DNA of 64,000 nucleotides. Source: Desulfobulbaceae bacterium DB1 (GTDB lineage: Bacteria; Desulfobacterota; Desulfobulbia; Desulfobulbales; SURF-16). The notes beneath the pieces are model-generated. The model was given only the letters and a program-made list of their open reading frames with translations, did no database searches and was not told the DNA's origin. How positions within the stretch are numbered: the stretch's first letter is position 1; the number at the start of each line of letters is the position of its first letter. Position numbers and translations under genes: made by a program. The stretch lies in assembly GCA_001914235.1 (NCBI GenBank), contig MQUF01000002.1:62001-126000 (forward strand), in the 5' to 3' direction. Below are positions 16,964 through 25,474 of the stretch, piece by piece.

Positions 16964-18559
16964 TTAGCTCAGATCAAGTACCATGGCACTGGTTATATTC
17001 TCGAGCTGCATGACGCTTTCAAGTTGTTCCTTGGTGATCAAGGTATCGGTGTTGAGCAGAATTACGTTGCGTGACTGATCGCCCTCACCCATTTCCCGAC
17101 CGACAGTCATGCGGGAAATATTAACGCCGGCCTTGCCCAAAGTCACGCCTAATGCACCGATGACGCCGGGCACATCCTGGTTATAAACAAAAAGCATCGG
17201 ACCATCCGGCAAGGCCTCGAGCCGGAAGTTGTTCAGCCGAACCAAGCGCGGCTCTTTTTTACCGAAAACGGTGCCGGCAAGCACATTTTCATCTTCCGAT
17301 GTTTTCACTCGTACCGAAAGCAGATTGGTGAAATCGTCGGAGTCAGCGGTTTTTGATTCAATCACCCTGATGCCTCTTTCCTTGGCGATCATCGGCGCAT
17401 TGACAAAATTTACCGCATCTTTCAGGATCGGGGTGAAAAGCCCTTTCAAGAATGCCACGGTGATGGGTCCGGTCTGCATCTCGGCGAGATCACCGTTAAA
17501 CTCAATGTTCACCTCTTCCACGCTGCCCTTGGCAATCTGCATATGGAAGGAACCGAGCATCTCGGCAAGGGTTACGTAAGGCCGCACCTTGGAAAGCACC
17601 TCGGCGCTGACGGAAGGCACGTTCACCGCATTGGCCACCGTATTATTGAGCAGATAATCTGCAATCTGTTCGGCAATGGTCACGGCGACATTTTCCTGCG
17701 CCTCGGCGGTTGAGGCGCCAAGATGCGGGGTGCAGATGAAATTATCCAGACCAAGCAGCGGAGTTGTTTCCAGTGAAGTCGGCTCTTTTTCAAAAACGTC
17801 CAGCGCGGCGCCGGCAATTTCTCCACTTTTCAATGCCTCGTAAAGCGCTGCCTCGTCAACCACGCCGCCCCTGGCGCAATCGATAAACATAGCGGTCTTT
17901 TTCATGGCCTTGAACTGTTCCGTCGAGACAATCTTGCTGGTTTCCTTGGTCAACGGAACATGAACGGAAATATAGTCGGACCGTTTGCAGAGTTCATCCA
18001 GGCTGACCAGTTCCACGCCCAGCTTGTCGACAAGGTCTTTCGGCATGTGCGGATCAAAGGCGATTACCTTCATGTGCAATCCCTGAGCCCTGTTGGAGAC
18101 AATGGCGCCGATTCGGCCTATGCCGATGATGCCCAGGGTCTTTCCGGTAACCTCACGGCCCTGAAATTTCTTTTTGTCCCAGCCGCCGGCCTTGAGACGG
18201 GCAGTGGCCTGAGGGATGTTCCGGGTGAGCGACATCATCATGGCAATGGCGTGTTCCGCGGCAGTGGTGGCATTACCGTCCGGAGCGTTCATGACGACGA
18301 TACCCCTTTTACTGGCGGCGGCGATATCGACATTGTCAAGCCCGATGCCGGCACGTCCGACAACCCGGAGCCTGTCAGCCGCTTCGATTATTTCGGCAGT
18401 AACTTTTGTGGCGCTGCGGATGACCAAACCATCATATTGGCCAATTTCCTTTTTCAGCTCTTCCGGGCTCATTCCTGTCTTGATGTCAACCTCAAGCCCT
18501 GCATCCAGGAGAATTTTAGCTCCAACCGGGGCCAGATTATCACTGATAAGTACCTTCAT
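16964..18559 (-). CDS. serA: D-3-phosphoglycerate dehydrogenase
   Basis: First step of serine synthesis, oxidising 3-phosphoglycerate with NAD+. 531 residues is the length of the long type with an intervening ASB domain (about 320-450) and a C-terminal ACT domain (about 455-531) that usually mediates serine feedback. The dinucleotide motif GIGRIGAIV, the catalytic Arg region CARGGVVDE and the His in TPHLGAST are present. AAAGGAG precedes the ATG. No gene is seen in the 227 bp upstream. Confidence 0.95.
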   Translation of the reverse strand: MKVLISDNLAPVGAKILLDAGLEVDIKTGMSPEELKKEIGQYDGLVIRSATKVTAEIIEAADRLRVVGRAGIGLDNVDIAAASKRGIVVMNAPDGNATTAAEHAIAMMMSLTRNIPQATARLKAGGWDKKKFQGREVTGKTLGIIGIGRIGAIVSNRAQGLHMKVIAFDPHMPKDLVDKLGVELVSLDELCKRSDYISVHVPLTKETSKIVSTEQFKAMKKTAMFIDCARGGVVDEAALYEALKSGEIAGAALDVFEKEPTSLETTPLLGLDNFICTPHLGASTAEAQENVAVTIAEQIADYLLNNTVANAVNVPSVSAEVLSKVRPYVTLAEMLGSFHMQIAKGSVEEVNIEFNGDLAEMQTGPITVAFLKGLFTPILKDAVNFVNAPMIAKERGIRVIESKTADSDDFTNLLSVRVKTSEDENVLAGTVFGKKEPRLVRLNNFRLEALPDGPMLFVYNQDVPGVIGALGVTLGKAGVNISRMTVGREMGEGDQSRNVILLNTDTLITKEQLESVMQLENITSAMVLDLS

Positions 18560-18786
18560 GACCGCTCCTTTGTCATATAAAACCGCTGTAAATTATAAAA
18601 AGTATATCTTAAAATGAGCAAGTAATTAAAACATAGCACTATGCTTTTGTTGCCAATTTTTGTCAAGGACAAAGAAAAAAAACAACTCGCCCGTTGAAAA
18701 CGGATCACATGGCCGTTTCATTGCGGTAAATGGGACAAAGAGCTGCCCAACGAACAGAAAAGAGAGACGTTATGCCGTAACGGCTG

Positions 18787-19263
18787 CTAATCCCGAAAAC
18801 ATGCGGAGAAATCCGCGGGGCCTTCATCATCTTCATCCGGTTCCGCGGGCACGGGGGCCAACCTCCGAGCCAGTTCAAATTCCTTTTGAAAATCGGCAAT
18901 TTTCTTTTGCAGGAGACGTTGCGGAAAACGTTCACCGCCCAGATATGCACTGACATTCTCCTGAAGTTGCGTCAACAGTTCCGAGAGAACGGCATCCTTT
19001 TCCTTTTCGTCGATAAAATTCCGCTCCTTGCAAATCACATGGGTTATTTCCCCGGCGAATTTCCGTTTGAGTTCATCAACCAGATTTTCATCATCCACGG
19101 ACTGGAAAGCGTCATCTCCGAGCTCAAGCGACGCCTCGCAGCGAACCTTGACCAACCAGCGGTCCGCCGCCACTTTTCTCGATAAGTCGTAAAAACCGAC
19201 CTTTATGCCGTTGGGAAATTTCTTTTCCTGGAGAATTTTTTCCGTCACTTTGTATTCACTCAT
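18787..19263 (-). CDS. Uncharacterised acidic protein
   Basis: A 158-residue soluble protein I cannot place in a named family. The first half has alternating charged and hydrophobic segments (KVGFYDLSRKVAADRWLVKV) suggestive of a beta-rich domain; residues 85-135 are predicted helical, and the tail is very acidic (PAEPDEDDEGP). Codon use looks like that of its neighbours. No ribosome binding site precedes the ATG, which may lie close to the transcription start. It is divergent from cysS and stands alone, with a gene-free 227 bp on its downstream side. Confidence 0.7.
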   Translation of the reverse strand: MSEYKVTEKILQEKKFPNGIKVGFYDLSRKVAADRWLVKVRCEASLELGDDAFQSVDDENLVDELKRKFAGEITHVICKERNFIDEKEKDAVLSELLTQLQENVSAYLGGERFPQRLLQKKIADFQKEFELARRLAPVPAEPDEDDEGPADFSACFRD

Positions 19264-19367
19264 ATTGTATAACGATGGTTGATTAGGTTAGATGAAAAGG
19301 GTATAAAGTATTTTTTTATTTTCAGTTTCCAAACATATGCACATTATCAGTCCATTGCGGAGCCCAC

Positions 19368-20837
19368 ATGACCGTTTCAATTTACAATACCAAGACCGGC
19401 CGAAAAGAACCTTTTTCCCCTTTGGAAAAAGACCACATCAAACTTTATGTATGCGGCATCACCGCCTATGATTATTGCCATATCGGCCATGCCAGGTCGA
19501 CCCTGGTCTTTGACATGATCGTCCGCTATCTGCGCTATGCCGGTTTCAAGGTGACCTACGTTCGCAACTTTACCGACATTGACGACAAAATCATCAAACG
19601 GGCGCAGGAGCAAAATACCACAACCGAGGAACTTGCCAACCGTTTTATTGATGCCTTCCATGAAGACATGGAAAGCCTCGGCAACCAACCTCCCGATCTT
19701 GAGCCCAAGGCCACGGAAAATATCCAGGAAATTATTGAGATAATTGAAAAACTCATAAAAAACGGTTACGCCTATGAGGTAAACGGCGATGTTTATTTCA
19801 GGGTGGAGCAATTCAAAAATTACGGATCGCTGTCCGGGCGCAACCTGGAAGACATGATGGCAGGCGCCCGCATCTCCATCAACGAGCAGAAGCAGCACCC
19901 CATGGACTTTGCCCTGTGGAAAAGCAGCAAACCCGGCGAACCGACCTGGGACAGCCCCTGGGGTCCGGGACGCCCCGGCTGGCATATTGAATGTTCCGCC
20001 ATGAGCCGCAAGTTCCTCGGCGAAAGTTTTGATATTCACGGCGGCGGCAAGGATCTTATTTTCCCGCATCATGAAAATGAAATTGCGCAAAGCGAGGCAG
20101 CATCAGGCAAACCTTTTGTCGCCACCTGGATACATCACGGCTTTGTGACAATCAAAGATGAAAAAATGTCCAAATCCCTGGGCAACTTTTTGACCATCAG
20201 GGAGATCCTGGCAAAATACCCGGCGGAAGTGCTGCGCTTTTTTGTTTTCTCCACCCACTACCGAACTCCCCTGGATTTTTCCGAAACCGCGATGAAGGAT
20301 GCGGAGTCCGGCCTCACCAGGCTTTATACCTGCCTGGCGGAGATCGCCAAAATTCCCGGCGAAACATCTCCGGAGCAGAAATCGGTTGCCGGCAAAAAAA
20401 ATGTCGTGAAAATCCAATCACTGGTTGACCGTTTTGTCCAGGCCATGGATAATGATTTTAACAGTGCCCAGGCCCTGGGCCATATCTTCGAAGTGGTGAA
20501 GGCACTCAACACCATCCGACAGGCGCTGCCGGAAAAACCGGCGGAAACGGATGTCGAGCTTCTTCGCTCAGGCGCTGAAAAGATTAAGGAACTTGCAGGG
20601 ATCATGGGCCTCCTGCAGCACGACCCCGTTGCCCATATCCGCGCGAAGCAGGAAAAAATCCTGGCGCAGCTTGACATTGACGAGGAAAATATCAAAAAAT
20701 TGATCGATAACCGCACCGAGGCGCGCGAACAGAAAAACTGGACCCGCGCCGATGAAATACGCGACCAGCTCTTGTCCCACAATATCGAGATCAAGGACGA
20801 ATCCGACGGAACGACCAGTTGGCAGGTGCGAATATAA
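19368..20837 (+). CDS. cysS: Cysteinyl-tRNA synthetase
   Basis: Class I aminoacyl-tRNA synthetase of 489 residues. Visible motifs: the Zn-binding YVCGITAYDYCHIGHARS, which contains the HIGH variant GHAR, the WHIECSAMS Zn ligand region, HHENEIAQSEA, and KMSKSLGNF (KMSKS loop). The anticodon-binding region lies in the last 100 residues. GGAG precedes the ATG. A MEMO-family gene follows 27 bp downstream and is probably co-transcribed. Confidence 0.97.
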   Translation: MTVSIYNTKTGRKEPFSPLEKDHIKLYVCGITAYDYCHIGHARSTLVFDMIVRYLRYAGFKVTYVRNFTDIDDKIIKRAQEQNTTTEELANRFIDAFHEDMESLGNQPPDLEPKATENIQEIIEIIEKLIKNGYAYEVNGDVYFRVEQFKNYGSLSGRNLEDMMAGARISINEQKQHPMDFALWKSSKPGEPTWDSPWGPGRPGWHIECSAMSRKFLGESFDIHGGGKDLIFPHHENEIAQSEAASGKPFVATWIHHGFVTIKDEKMSKSLGNFLTIREILAKYPAEVLRFFVFSTHYRTPLDFSETAMKDAESGLTRLYTCLAEIAKIPGETSPEQKSVAGKKNVVKIQSLVDRFVQAMDNDFNSAQALGHIFEVVKALNTIRQALPEKPAETDVELLRSGAEKIKELAGIMGLLQHDPVAHIRAKQEKILAQLDIDEENIKKLIDNRTEAREQKNWTRADEIRDQLLSHNIEIKDESDGTTSWQVRI

Positions 20838-20864
20838 AACCCAGAAAAAGAAAGAGGGATCACC

Positions 20865-21665
20865 ATGAAACGATCTCCCGTTGTTGCCGATCATTTTTAC
20901 CCGGGTGATCCCGATATCCTGAGAAAAACGCTCACCCATCTCATTCCCCGGACGGACAAGAAAAAAAGAAAGGTTATCGCTGCGGTTTCCCCCCATGCCG
21001 GTTATGTCTATTCCGGCGGCGTTGCCGGTGAAACATTTGCCGAAATCGACATCCCGGAAGACGTCATCATCCTGGGGCCGAACCATCACGGCCACGGGGC
21101 GGCCATTGCCCTTATGGCCGACGGGGAATGGGACATGCCCATGGGCAGGGTGCCGATCAACAACGAACTGGCGGGTCTGATCCATGACCCGATCATCAAA
21201 AAAGACGACCTGGCCCACCGCTACGAGCATTCTTTAGAGGTCCAAGTCCCCTTTCTCCAGTTTTTCCAACAGAATCTGAAAATCGTCCCCTTGGTTATCT
21301 CCCATATCCCCTATTCCCTTTGCCTGGCAATCGGCAAGACGCTGGCCGAGGCGATCCGCGCCTACCAGAAACCCGTTCTTCTGGTGGCCAGCACCGACAT
21401 GACCCATTATGAACCGCGACAAACGGCAAGCAGCAAGGACCACCTGGCCCTGACCCATTTGCAGAACCTTGATCCCGAACAACTGTATAATACCGTCACC
21501 GGGCAGCGCATCTCCATGTGCGGCATCATGCCGACGACGATTGTGCTGATCGCGGCCCTTGAGCTGGGAGCCACCCGGGCGGAACTGATCCGCTATACTG
21601 ATTCGGGCGCCGTAAGCGGCGACACGGACCATGTTGTCGGTTATGCCGGGGTTGTCATATCCTGA
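20865..21665 (+). CDS. amrB: MEMO-family protein (AmmeMemoRadiSam protein B)
   Basis: A 266-residue MEMO-like protein, related to the extradiol dioxygenase fold. Conserved His residues appear in SPHAGYVYSG, GPNHHGHG and EHSLEVQVPFLQ, with DMTHYE near residue 184. In many bacteria MEMO genes accompany an AMMECR1 gene and a specific radical SAM gene; neither is next to it here, and the PflX-like radical SAM gene at the window end is a different family. GAGGGATC precedes the ATG. The biochemical role is unknown. Confidence 0.9.
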   Translation: MKRSPVVADHFYPGDPDILRKTLTHLIPRTDKKKRKVIAAVSPHAGYVYSGGVAGETFAEIDIPEDVIILGPNHHGHGAAIALMADGEWDMPMGRVPINNELAGLIHDPIIKKDDLAHRYEHSLEVQVPFLQFFQQNLKIVPLVISHIPYSLCLAIGKTLAEAIRAYQKPVLLVASTDMTHYEPRQTASSKDHLALTHLQNLDPEQLYNTVTGQRISMCGIMPTTIVLIAALELGATRAELIRYTDSGAVSGDTDHVVGYAGVVIS

Positions 21666-21690
21666 AGCGAAGAAATCAGTGATTTTTCCT

Positions 21691-21717
21691 TGACTTTTAG
21701 AGCCGTATTATCTAAAT
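21691..21717 (+). promoter_or_regulatory. Weak promoter candidate for tRNA-Gln(CUG)
   Basis: TTGACT (21691-21696) is followed 15 bp later by TCTAAA. The -35 box is good, the -10 box and spacing are poor. Confidence 0.3.
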
Positions 21718-21735
21718 AGAAAAGCTCAACTCTGC

Positions 21736-21809
21736 TGGGAGATCGTCTAACGGCAGGACAGCAGACTCTGACTCTGCTTATCGGGGTTCGAATCCCTGTC
21801 TCCCAGCCA
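21736..21809 (+). tRNA. tRNA-Gln (CUG)
   Basis: Acceptor TGGGAGA pairs with TCTCCCA; the anticodon stem GCAGA/TCTGC encloses CTG; GGTTCGAATCC gives the T arm; discriminator G and CCA are encoded. It is a second glutamine isoacceptor, complementing the UUG species at 15.7 kb. No T-rich terminator hairpin is seen behind it. Confidence 0.95.
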
Positions 21810-21861
21810 TTTTAATTTCTCCAACTCTCTCTCCATCTGCAACAGCTTTCAACCGCTCTTC

Positions 21862-22740
21862 TTAACGGCAATCTGGGTTGTCAAAATAAACTATTCCCTC
21901 ACTATCCATACAATAGGAAACATTGTATGGATTCGCCGGCCGGGAAGGAAGAACACCGGAAGAAGTCAACTCCTCGATAGATAAGGGTTTGCGCCCGTAT
22001 TTGTTCTCATACTTTTGCGTGGCCTGCTCGATCACATGCACCCCTTCCAAGGCATGCAGCCGGTCAACGATGTCCGCGTAGCCGGGTTCGCTTTCCGGTT
22101 TATCAACAAGCATTGATTTCATCAACGCAATGGCCGCCGCGGTTTCACCACCTTTCTGGGCCAGACGGGCGCCGAGAATGGATAGAAATGGCGGGGCATT
22201 GGGTGCCTTGGCGGCTTCAAAAAAAATTTTGCCCGCCTCTCCCGGTTGATCAAGAAAGTAATAGGCGTTAAATCCCATGGTGTGTAAGGGCTGCCAATCC
22301 CATGGACGGTTTTTTGCAGCGGTTTTCAGTATCTCCTGCGTTTCAGCTACCATGTTCGCCGGTTCCCACGGAAGCCACCCTTGAGCCACGATGAAAGTCT
22401 GGGCAAAGGAAGGATCTAGTGTCTGACTTGCGACAAACAAGTGATGGATACCCGGCCAGTCGTACTTTTTTTTAACAACTAGGAACCCTCCTTCGGGTTT
22501 ACGCACAAGCTCGGTGCCCAGTTGCGCACCTGCCTCCAAGGTCAAATAGTCGGACATTAACCCCTTGAACTCACCTGCTATAGCAAGTAGAGCGATGGGT
22601 GGAAGATTCCATATTCCAGAGCTTGAACGTGATGAGCACCCGGTGACGTCGCGATGTTGAAGCAAGGCGTTATAGCTCATTGCATAGAAACAGACCAAGG
22701 CCAGTCCCGTCATAAGATTGAAAGTCAACCGCCTGTTCAT
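21862..22740 (-). CDS. Membrane-anchored TPR-like partner of the pilus ABC transporter (PilG-like)
   Basis: A 292-residue protein with an N-terminal hydrophobic segment (about 8-26) that anchors it in the inner membrane with the rest outside. Residues 95-230 contain helical repeats reminiscent of TPRs. The last 45 residues (YENKYGRKPLSIEEL, then RPANPYNVSY) resemble the C-terminal end of pilin-type pseudopilin-like domains. Its ATG overlaps the permease stop as ATGA. In Myxococcus the genes pilG, pilH and pilI encode an ABC transporter and a partner needed for pilus assembly; the order here, pilA then ATPase, permease, this gene, supports a PilG-like role by context. Confidence 0.6.
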   Translation of the reverse strand: MNRRLTFNLMTGLALVCFYAMSYNALLQHRDVTGCSSRSSSGIWNLPPIALLAIAGEFKGLMSDYLTLEAGAQLGTELVRKPEGGFLVVKKKYDWPGIHHLFVASQTLDPSFAQTFIVAQGWLPWEPANMVAETQEILKTAAKNRPWDWQPLHTMGFNAYYFLDQPGEAGKIFFEAAKAPNAPPFLSILGARLAQKGGETAAAIALMKSMLVDKPESEPGYADIVDRLHALEGVHVIEQATQKYENKYGRKPLSIEELTSSGVLPSRPANPYNVSYCMDSEGIVYFDNPDCR

Positions 22741-23582
22741 GCCAGCTCCTTGCGCTTAAACAGCAGGGAGGCGAGATAGATCAGCAACGCCGAATAGGAA
22801 ATACAGTACAAACAGAGCAAGGTGAATTCCTGACCACTGAAGGCAATGCCGTAGGCGGCAATATACTTCTTGTCAAAAAGCGACAGGTTCGGAAATATCC
22901 AGGAAAGGGCGACAACCAGATTCTCCTGCCCAGACAAGGCTCCGGCACTGGTATTTTCCAAAACCACCCTGCGTAACAGTTCCATGTTTTGGCCTACAAG
23001 ATAGGAGGAAACAGCCAGCAGCAGGGCAACAAAGGGTTGACTGGCAAAACTGAAACAAAGCACGCTCACCGCCAGTACCACCACCAGGCTCATATACTGA
23101 CAAACCAGGGCCATTAAATAGGTCAACCAAGAGAAGTCGGGTGGCACATAGGCGGGGTATTTCCAGAGCACATATCGCATGGACAGGGCGGCGGATATCC
23201 CGAGGATGAGGGTGGCCAGAAACAGGATCATGGTCACGCCCATGAACTTGCCGGTCAGATACTGCCAAATTGAAACCGGCCGGGAGAGCAGCATGAATAT
23301 CCGACTCCGTTCCAAGTCATCGGCCAGGATTTTCATACCGAGAAAAAAAACCAGCAATAAGCCGGTGAAAGCCACGGCAGATAGACCGAACTCCACGGAA
23401 ACCTTGCCCAGATCCCAGGAGTAAAGGGTGGCAACTCCCAGGTTTGCCATGTTGAGCAGTACCGCGAGACAGACAATGGCCCACAGCGCCCGATGGCGGA
23501 TACCCTCTGTACAGGTGGAGAGGGCCAGAAACCAAATGTTACGCAGCGCTTGTATGGTTGGCCTCCTCAATAACCCTGACAA
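22737..23582 (-). CDS. ABC-2 type permease of the pilus-linked transporter (PilI-like)
   Basis: Integral membrane permease of about 270-281 residues with six or so hydrophobic helices, of the ABC-2 class (RHRALWAIVCLAVLLNMA at the start, DDLERSRIFMLLSRPVSIWQYLTGKF in the first loop). It pairs with the ATPase upstream and ends overlapping the next gene as ATGA. The start is unresolved: the frame opens at TTG 23582, inside the ATPase gene, while a strong GAGGAGG sits at about 23561-23567 and is followed 6 bases later by ATA (23555) rather than ATG. Either a TTG or a rare AUA initiation is implied. Confidence 0.75.
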   Translation of the reverse strand: MSGLLRRPTIQALRNIWFLALSTCTEGIRHRALWAIVCLAVLLNMANLGVATLYSWDLGKVSVEFGLSAVAFTGLLLVFFLGMKILADDLERSRIFMLLSRPVSIWQYLTGKFMGVTMILFLATLILGISAALSMRYVLWKYPAYVPPDFSWLTYLMALVCQYMSLVVVLAVSVLCFSFASQPFVALLLAVSSYLVGQNMELLRRVVLENTSAGALSGQENLVVALSWIFPNLSLFDKKYIAAYGIAFSGQEFTLLCLYCISYSALLIYLASLLFKRKELA

Positions 23583-24291
23583 AACGGTCTTCCAGCTTCG
23601 TCCCTGTCTTCAGGAAATCTCCCAGCTCACCACTATAGAGCAGCACTCCCTTATGAATGATGCCGATGCGGTCGCATAACGCCTCGATGTCACTCAGGAT
23701 GTGGGAACTGAAAAAGATGGTTTTGCCTTCCAGTTTCAACTCGGCGATAAGACTCTTAATCTGGTGGCGACCCACCGGATCAAGCCCACTCATGGGCTCG
23801 TCAAAGATCAGCACTTCAGGGTCGTGGATCAGGGCGTTAGCCATGCCCAATCGCTGCTTCATTCCCTTGGAAAATCCCGCAACCCGGCGATCCGCCGCAT
23901 CAACCAGAGTCATACGCTCAAGCAACAGGGGAATACGTTGGTCAATGACCTGCCGAGTCACGCCGCTCAACCGACCGGAGAGTCGCAGGGTTTCCCTTGC
24001 GGTGAGGTGATCGTAAAAAAAAGGAAATTCGGATAGATAGCCGATTCGGTGACGGAACTCTTCCTGTCCTACAACATGACCCATGATTCGTAGAGAGCCG
24101 GAATCCGGCTTCAGAAACCGCAGCAACAGTTTAATTGTAGTGGACTTCCCTGCCCCATTGGGCCCTAAAAAACCAAACACCTCGCCCTGAGCAATAGTGA
24201 GGGAGAGGTTGCGAAGCGCATGGTTTTTTTTGCGTCCTGCTCCAAAAACCTTCTTCACGCAGCTAATTTCTATGGCGGGAAATCTATTCAT
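23539..24291 (-). CDS. ABC transporter ATPase of the pilus-linked transporter (PilH-like)
   Basis: A 250-residue ATPase when started at ATG 24291 (MNRFPAIEISC). Walker A GPNGAGKST, signature FSKGMKQRLGMA, Walker B VLIFDEPMSGLDP and switch His in SSHILSD are complete. It lies 110 bp after pilA with a GC-rich hairpin between and overlaps the permease frame. Together with the PilG-like protein it likely forms the PilHI-type exporter or assembly factor known to be required for type IV pili in Myxococcus; the transported substrate is unknown. The frame is open upstream to 24516 but that part overlaps pilA and is not used. Confidence 0.85.
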   Translation of the reverse strand: MNRFPAIEISCVKKVFGAGRKKNHALRNLSLTIAQGEVFGFLGPNGAGKSTTIKLLLRFLKPDSGSLRIMGHVVGQEEFRHRIGYLSEFPFFYDHLTARETLRLSGRLSGVTRQVIDQRIPLLLERMTLVDAADRRVAGFSKGMKQRLGMANALIHDPEVLIFDEPMSGLDPVGRHQIKSLIAELKLEGKTIFFSSHILSDIEALCDRIGIIHKGVLLYSGELGDFLKTGTKLEDRFVRVIEEANHTSAA

Positions 24292-24338
24292 GCTTATCTG
24301 CTTGAAGGAGAGGAAAGTTCTCTCTTGTAGAACAAACC

Positions 24339-24367
24339 AGCCCCGGCCGATGTTCACGACCGGGGCT
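24339..24367 (-). terminator. GC-rich stem-loop between pilA and the ABC ATPase
   Basis: AGCCCCGG and CCGGGGCT, extended by further pairs to about 11 bp, form a hairpin 34 bp after the pilA stop. Only a weak T-rich stretch follows. It could be a partial terminator or an RNA-stabilising stem that keeps pilA mRNA more abundant than the transporter mRNA. Confidence 0.6.
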
Positions 24368-24400
24368 ACTGAACAATTCAAACTAGGCGAAAGACGCTTA

Positions 24401-25108
24401 TTATTGCACCATTTGCCATGTAGTAGTTGGCGCACCACCACCAGCAGGTCCAGCGTTGGTAGGATCATTGTCTCCGTCAAATTCGTTAGCCCCAGTTGTC
24501 GCATTTCCCCAGGCATAAGCAGCCATTATTCCAGCGTTGTTAGGCCATGTAGGATTACTAACGCTATATAAATTCGTGGGGACATCAGAGTCAGACCCGT
24601 AAGCAGTGTCACCATTAAAATGTCTTGTGATTACATTGTGTGATGTTGCTTCATTAGATCCAGCCACTGCGGTCGGAGTATTGGTCCACATAATCATGTT
24701 AGCACCAATCCCGATGGGTACCGCAAATGTCTTCAGAGTACCTGCGTTGGTTCCGGCGATTCGTCCTCCAGCGGCTGCACCGGTTGCCCCTGATGCCAAA
24801 ACGGGATCAACTGTTGAATCTGACTCTGCCGCTATTCCTGTTCCTGTCGCCGGAAGAGCGGCAAGGTTTGCCGCTGCAGCCTCCGACTCTCCATAACAAC
24901 CGAGTTCAGCATTAAGATCAGACTGGGAACTTACTGTCATCTTGTTTAATGCCTTGGCGTTTGCGTTCATGGAGCGGGTCCTATACGCCGCAAACTGCGG
25001 AATGGCGATGGCCGCCAGAATACCGATGATGGCCACAACGATCATCAACTCAACCAGGGTAAAACCTTTTTGGTTGTTTTTCTGCATTTTCTTTAACAAC
25101 GAAATCAT
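24401..25108 (-). CDS. pilA: Type IV major pilin (prepilin)
   Basis: A 235-residue type IVa-like prepilin. After a short basic leader (MISLLKKMQKNNQKG) the PilD site is G/F, followed by TLVELMIVVAIIGILAAIA with the invariant Glu5. The globular part is rich in Gly, Ala, Thr and Asn and has one Cys only (near residue 72), so no C-terminal disulfide loop; this is longer than the short Geobacter PilA and closer in size to Myxococcus pilin. AAAGGAGG sits at ideal spacing. A sigma-54-type promoter and tandem palindromes lie upstream, and an IS3-family element begins 300 bp upstream. Confidence 0.92.
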   Translation of the reverse strand: MISLLKKMQKNNQKGFTLVELMIVVAIIGILAAIAIPQFAAYRTRSMNANAKALNKMTVSSQSDLNAELGCYGESEAAAANLAALPATGTGIAAESDSTVDPVLASGATGAAAGGRIAGTNAGTLKTFAVPIGIGANMIMWTNTPTAVAGSNEATSHNVITRHFNGDTAYGSDSDVPTNLYSVSNPTWPNNAGIMAAYAWGNATTGANEFDGDNDPTNAGPAGGGAPTTTWQMVQ

Positions 25109-25188
25109 GATATGCCTCCTTTGGAATTAAAACTACCGAGTTTTTTTTGTCATCCATGACATGATGTGTGAATTTGAATTGTATTAAA

Positions 25189-25204
25189 AGCTAATTTCAT
25201 GCCA
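25189..25204 (-). promoter_or_regulatory. Sigma-54-type promoter of pilA
   Basis: On the minus strand TGGCATGAAATTAGCT fits the -24/-12 pattern with GG and GC separated by exactly 10 bases. Predicted start near 25178, about 70 bases before the pilA ATG. pilA genes of Pseudomonas, Myxococcus and Geobacter are sigma-54 dependent. Confidence 0.65.
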
Positions 25205-25332
25205 CGAGCCCATCCTGTTTCAAAAATCCACATAACCATCTAATTTTACTTTTAAAATATTAATTTTTTTCTCCCAAGCGGTAATTTGCGTTAAACCATT
25301 TCATCACCTTCCGTCTTCGGTTGCTCCAGAAA

Positions 25333-25370
25333 TGACATTTTTTGTCAGCATCTGGTGACATTTTTTGTCA
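25333..25370. promoter_or_regulatory. Tandem TGACA/TGTCA palindromes, candidate activator site for pilA
   Basis: The 15-mer TGACATTTTTTGTCA occurs twice (25333-25347 and 25356-25370), centres 23 bp apart, about two helical turns. They lie about 150 bp upstream of the -12 box, a normal distance for a sigma-54 enhancer. PilR of Pseudomonas binds repeated TGTC-containing sites, so PilR is a reasonable candidate; its gene is not in the window. Confidence 0.55.
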
Positions 25371-25474
25371 CACGAATCCGGCTCGTGATTCACCGAAGGA
25401 AAAAGCCTGTATAGTGGACCCCAGTTTTGAGACAGCAATTTAAGCTATGCGCTACCATCAAGGAGCAGGAAGCG

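Noticed and set aside
24291-24516. Upstream extension of the ABC ATPase
   Set aside because: This part overlaps the end of pilA and the intergenic hairpin; homology begins only at MNRFPAIE.
25333-25370. Tandem palindromes as the end of an insertion sequence
   Set aside because: They lie outside the IS3 inverted ends and are not repeated on the far side of the element, so a regulatory site is preferred.
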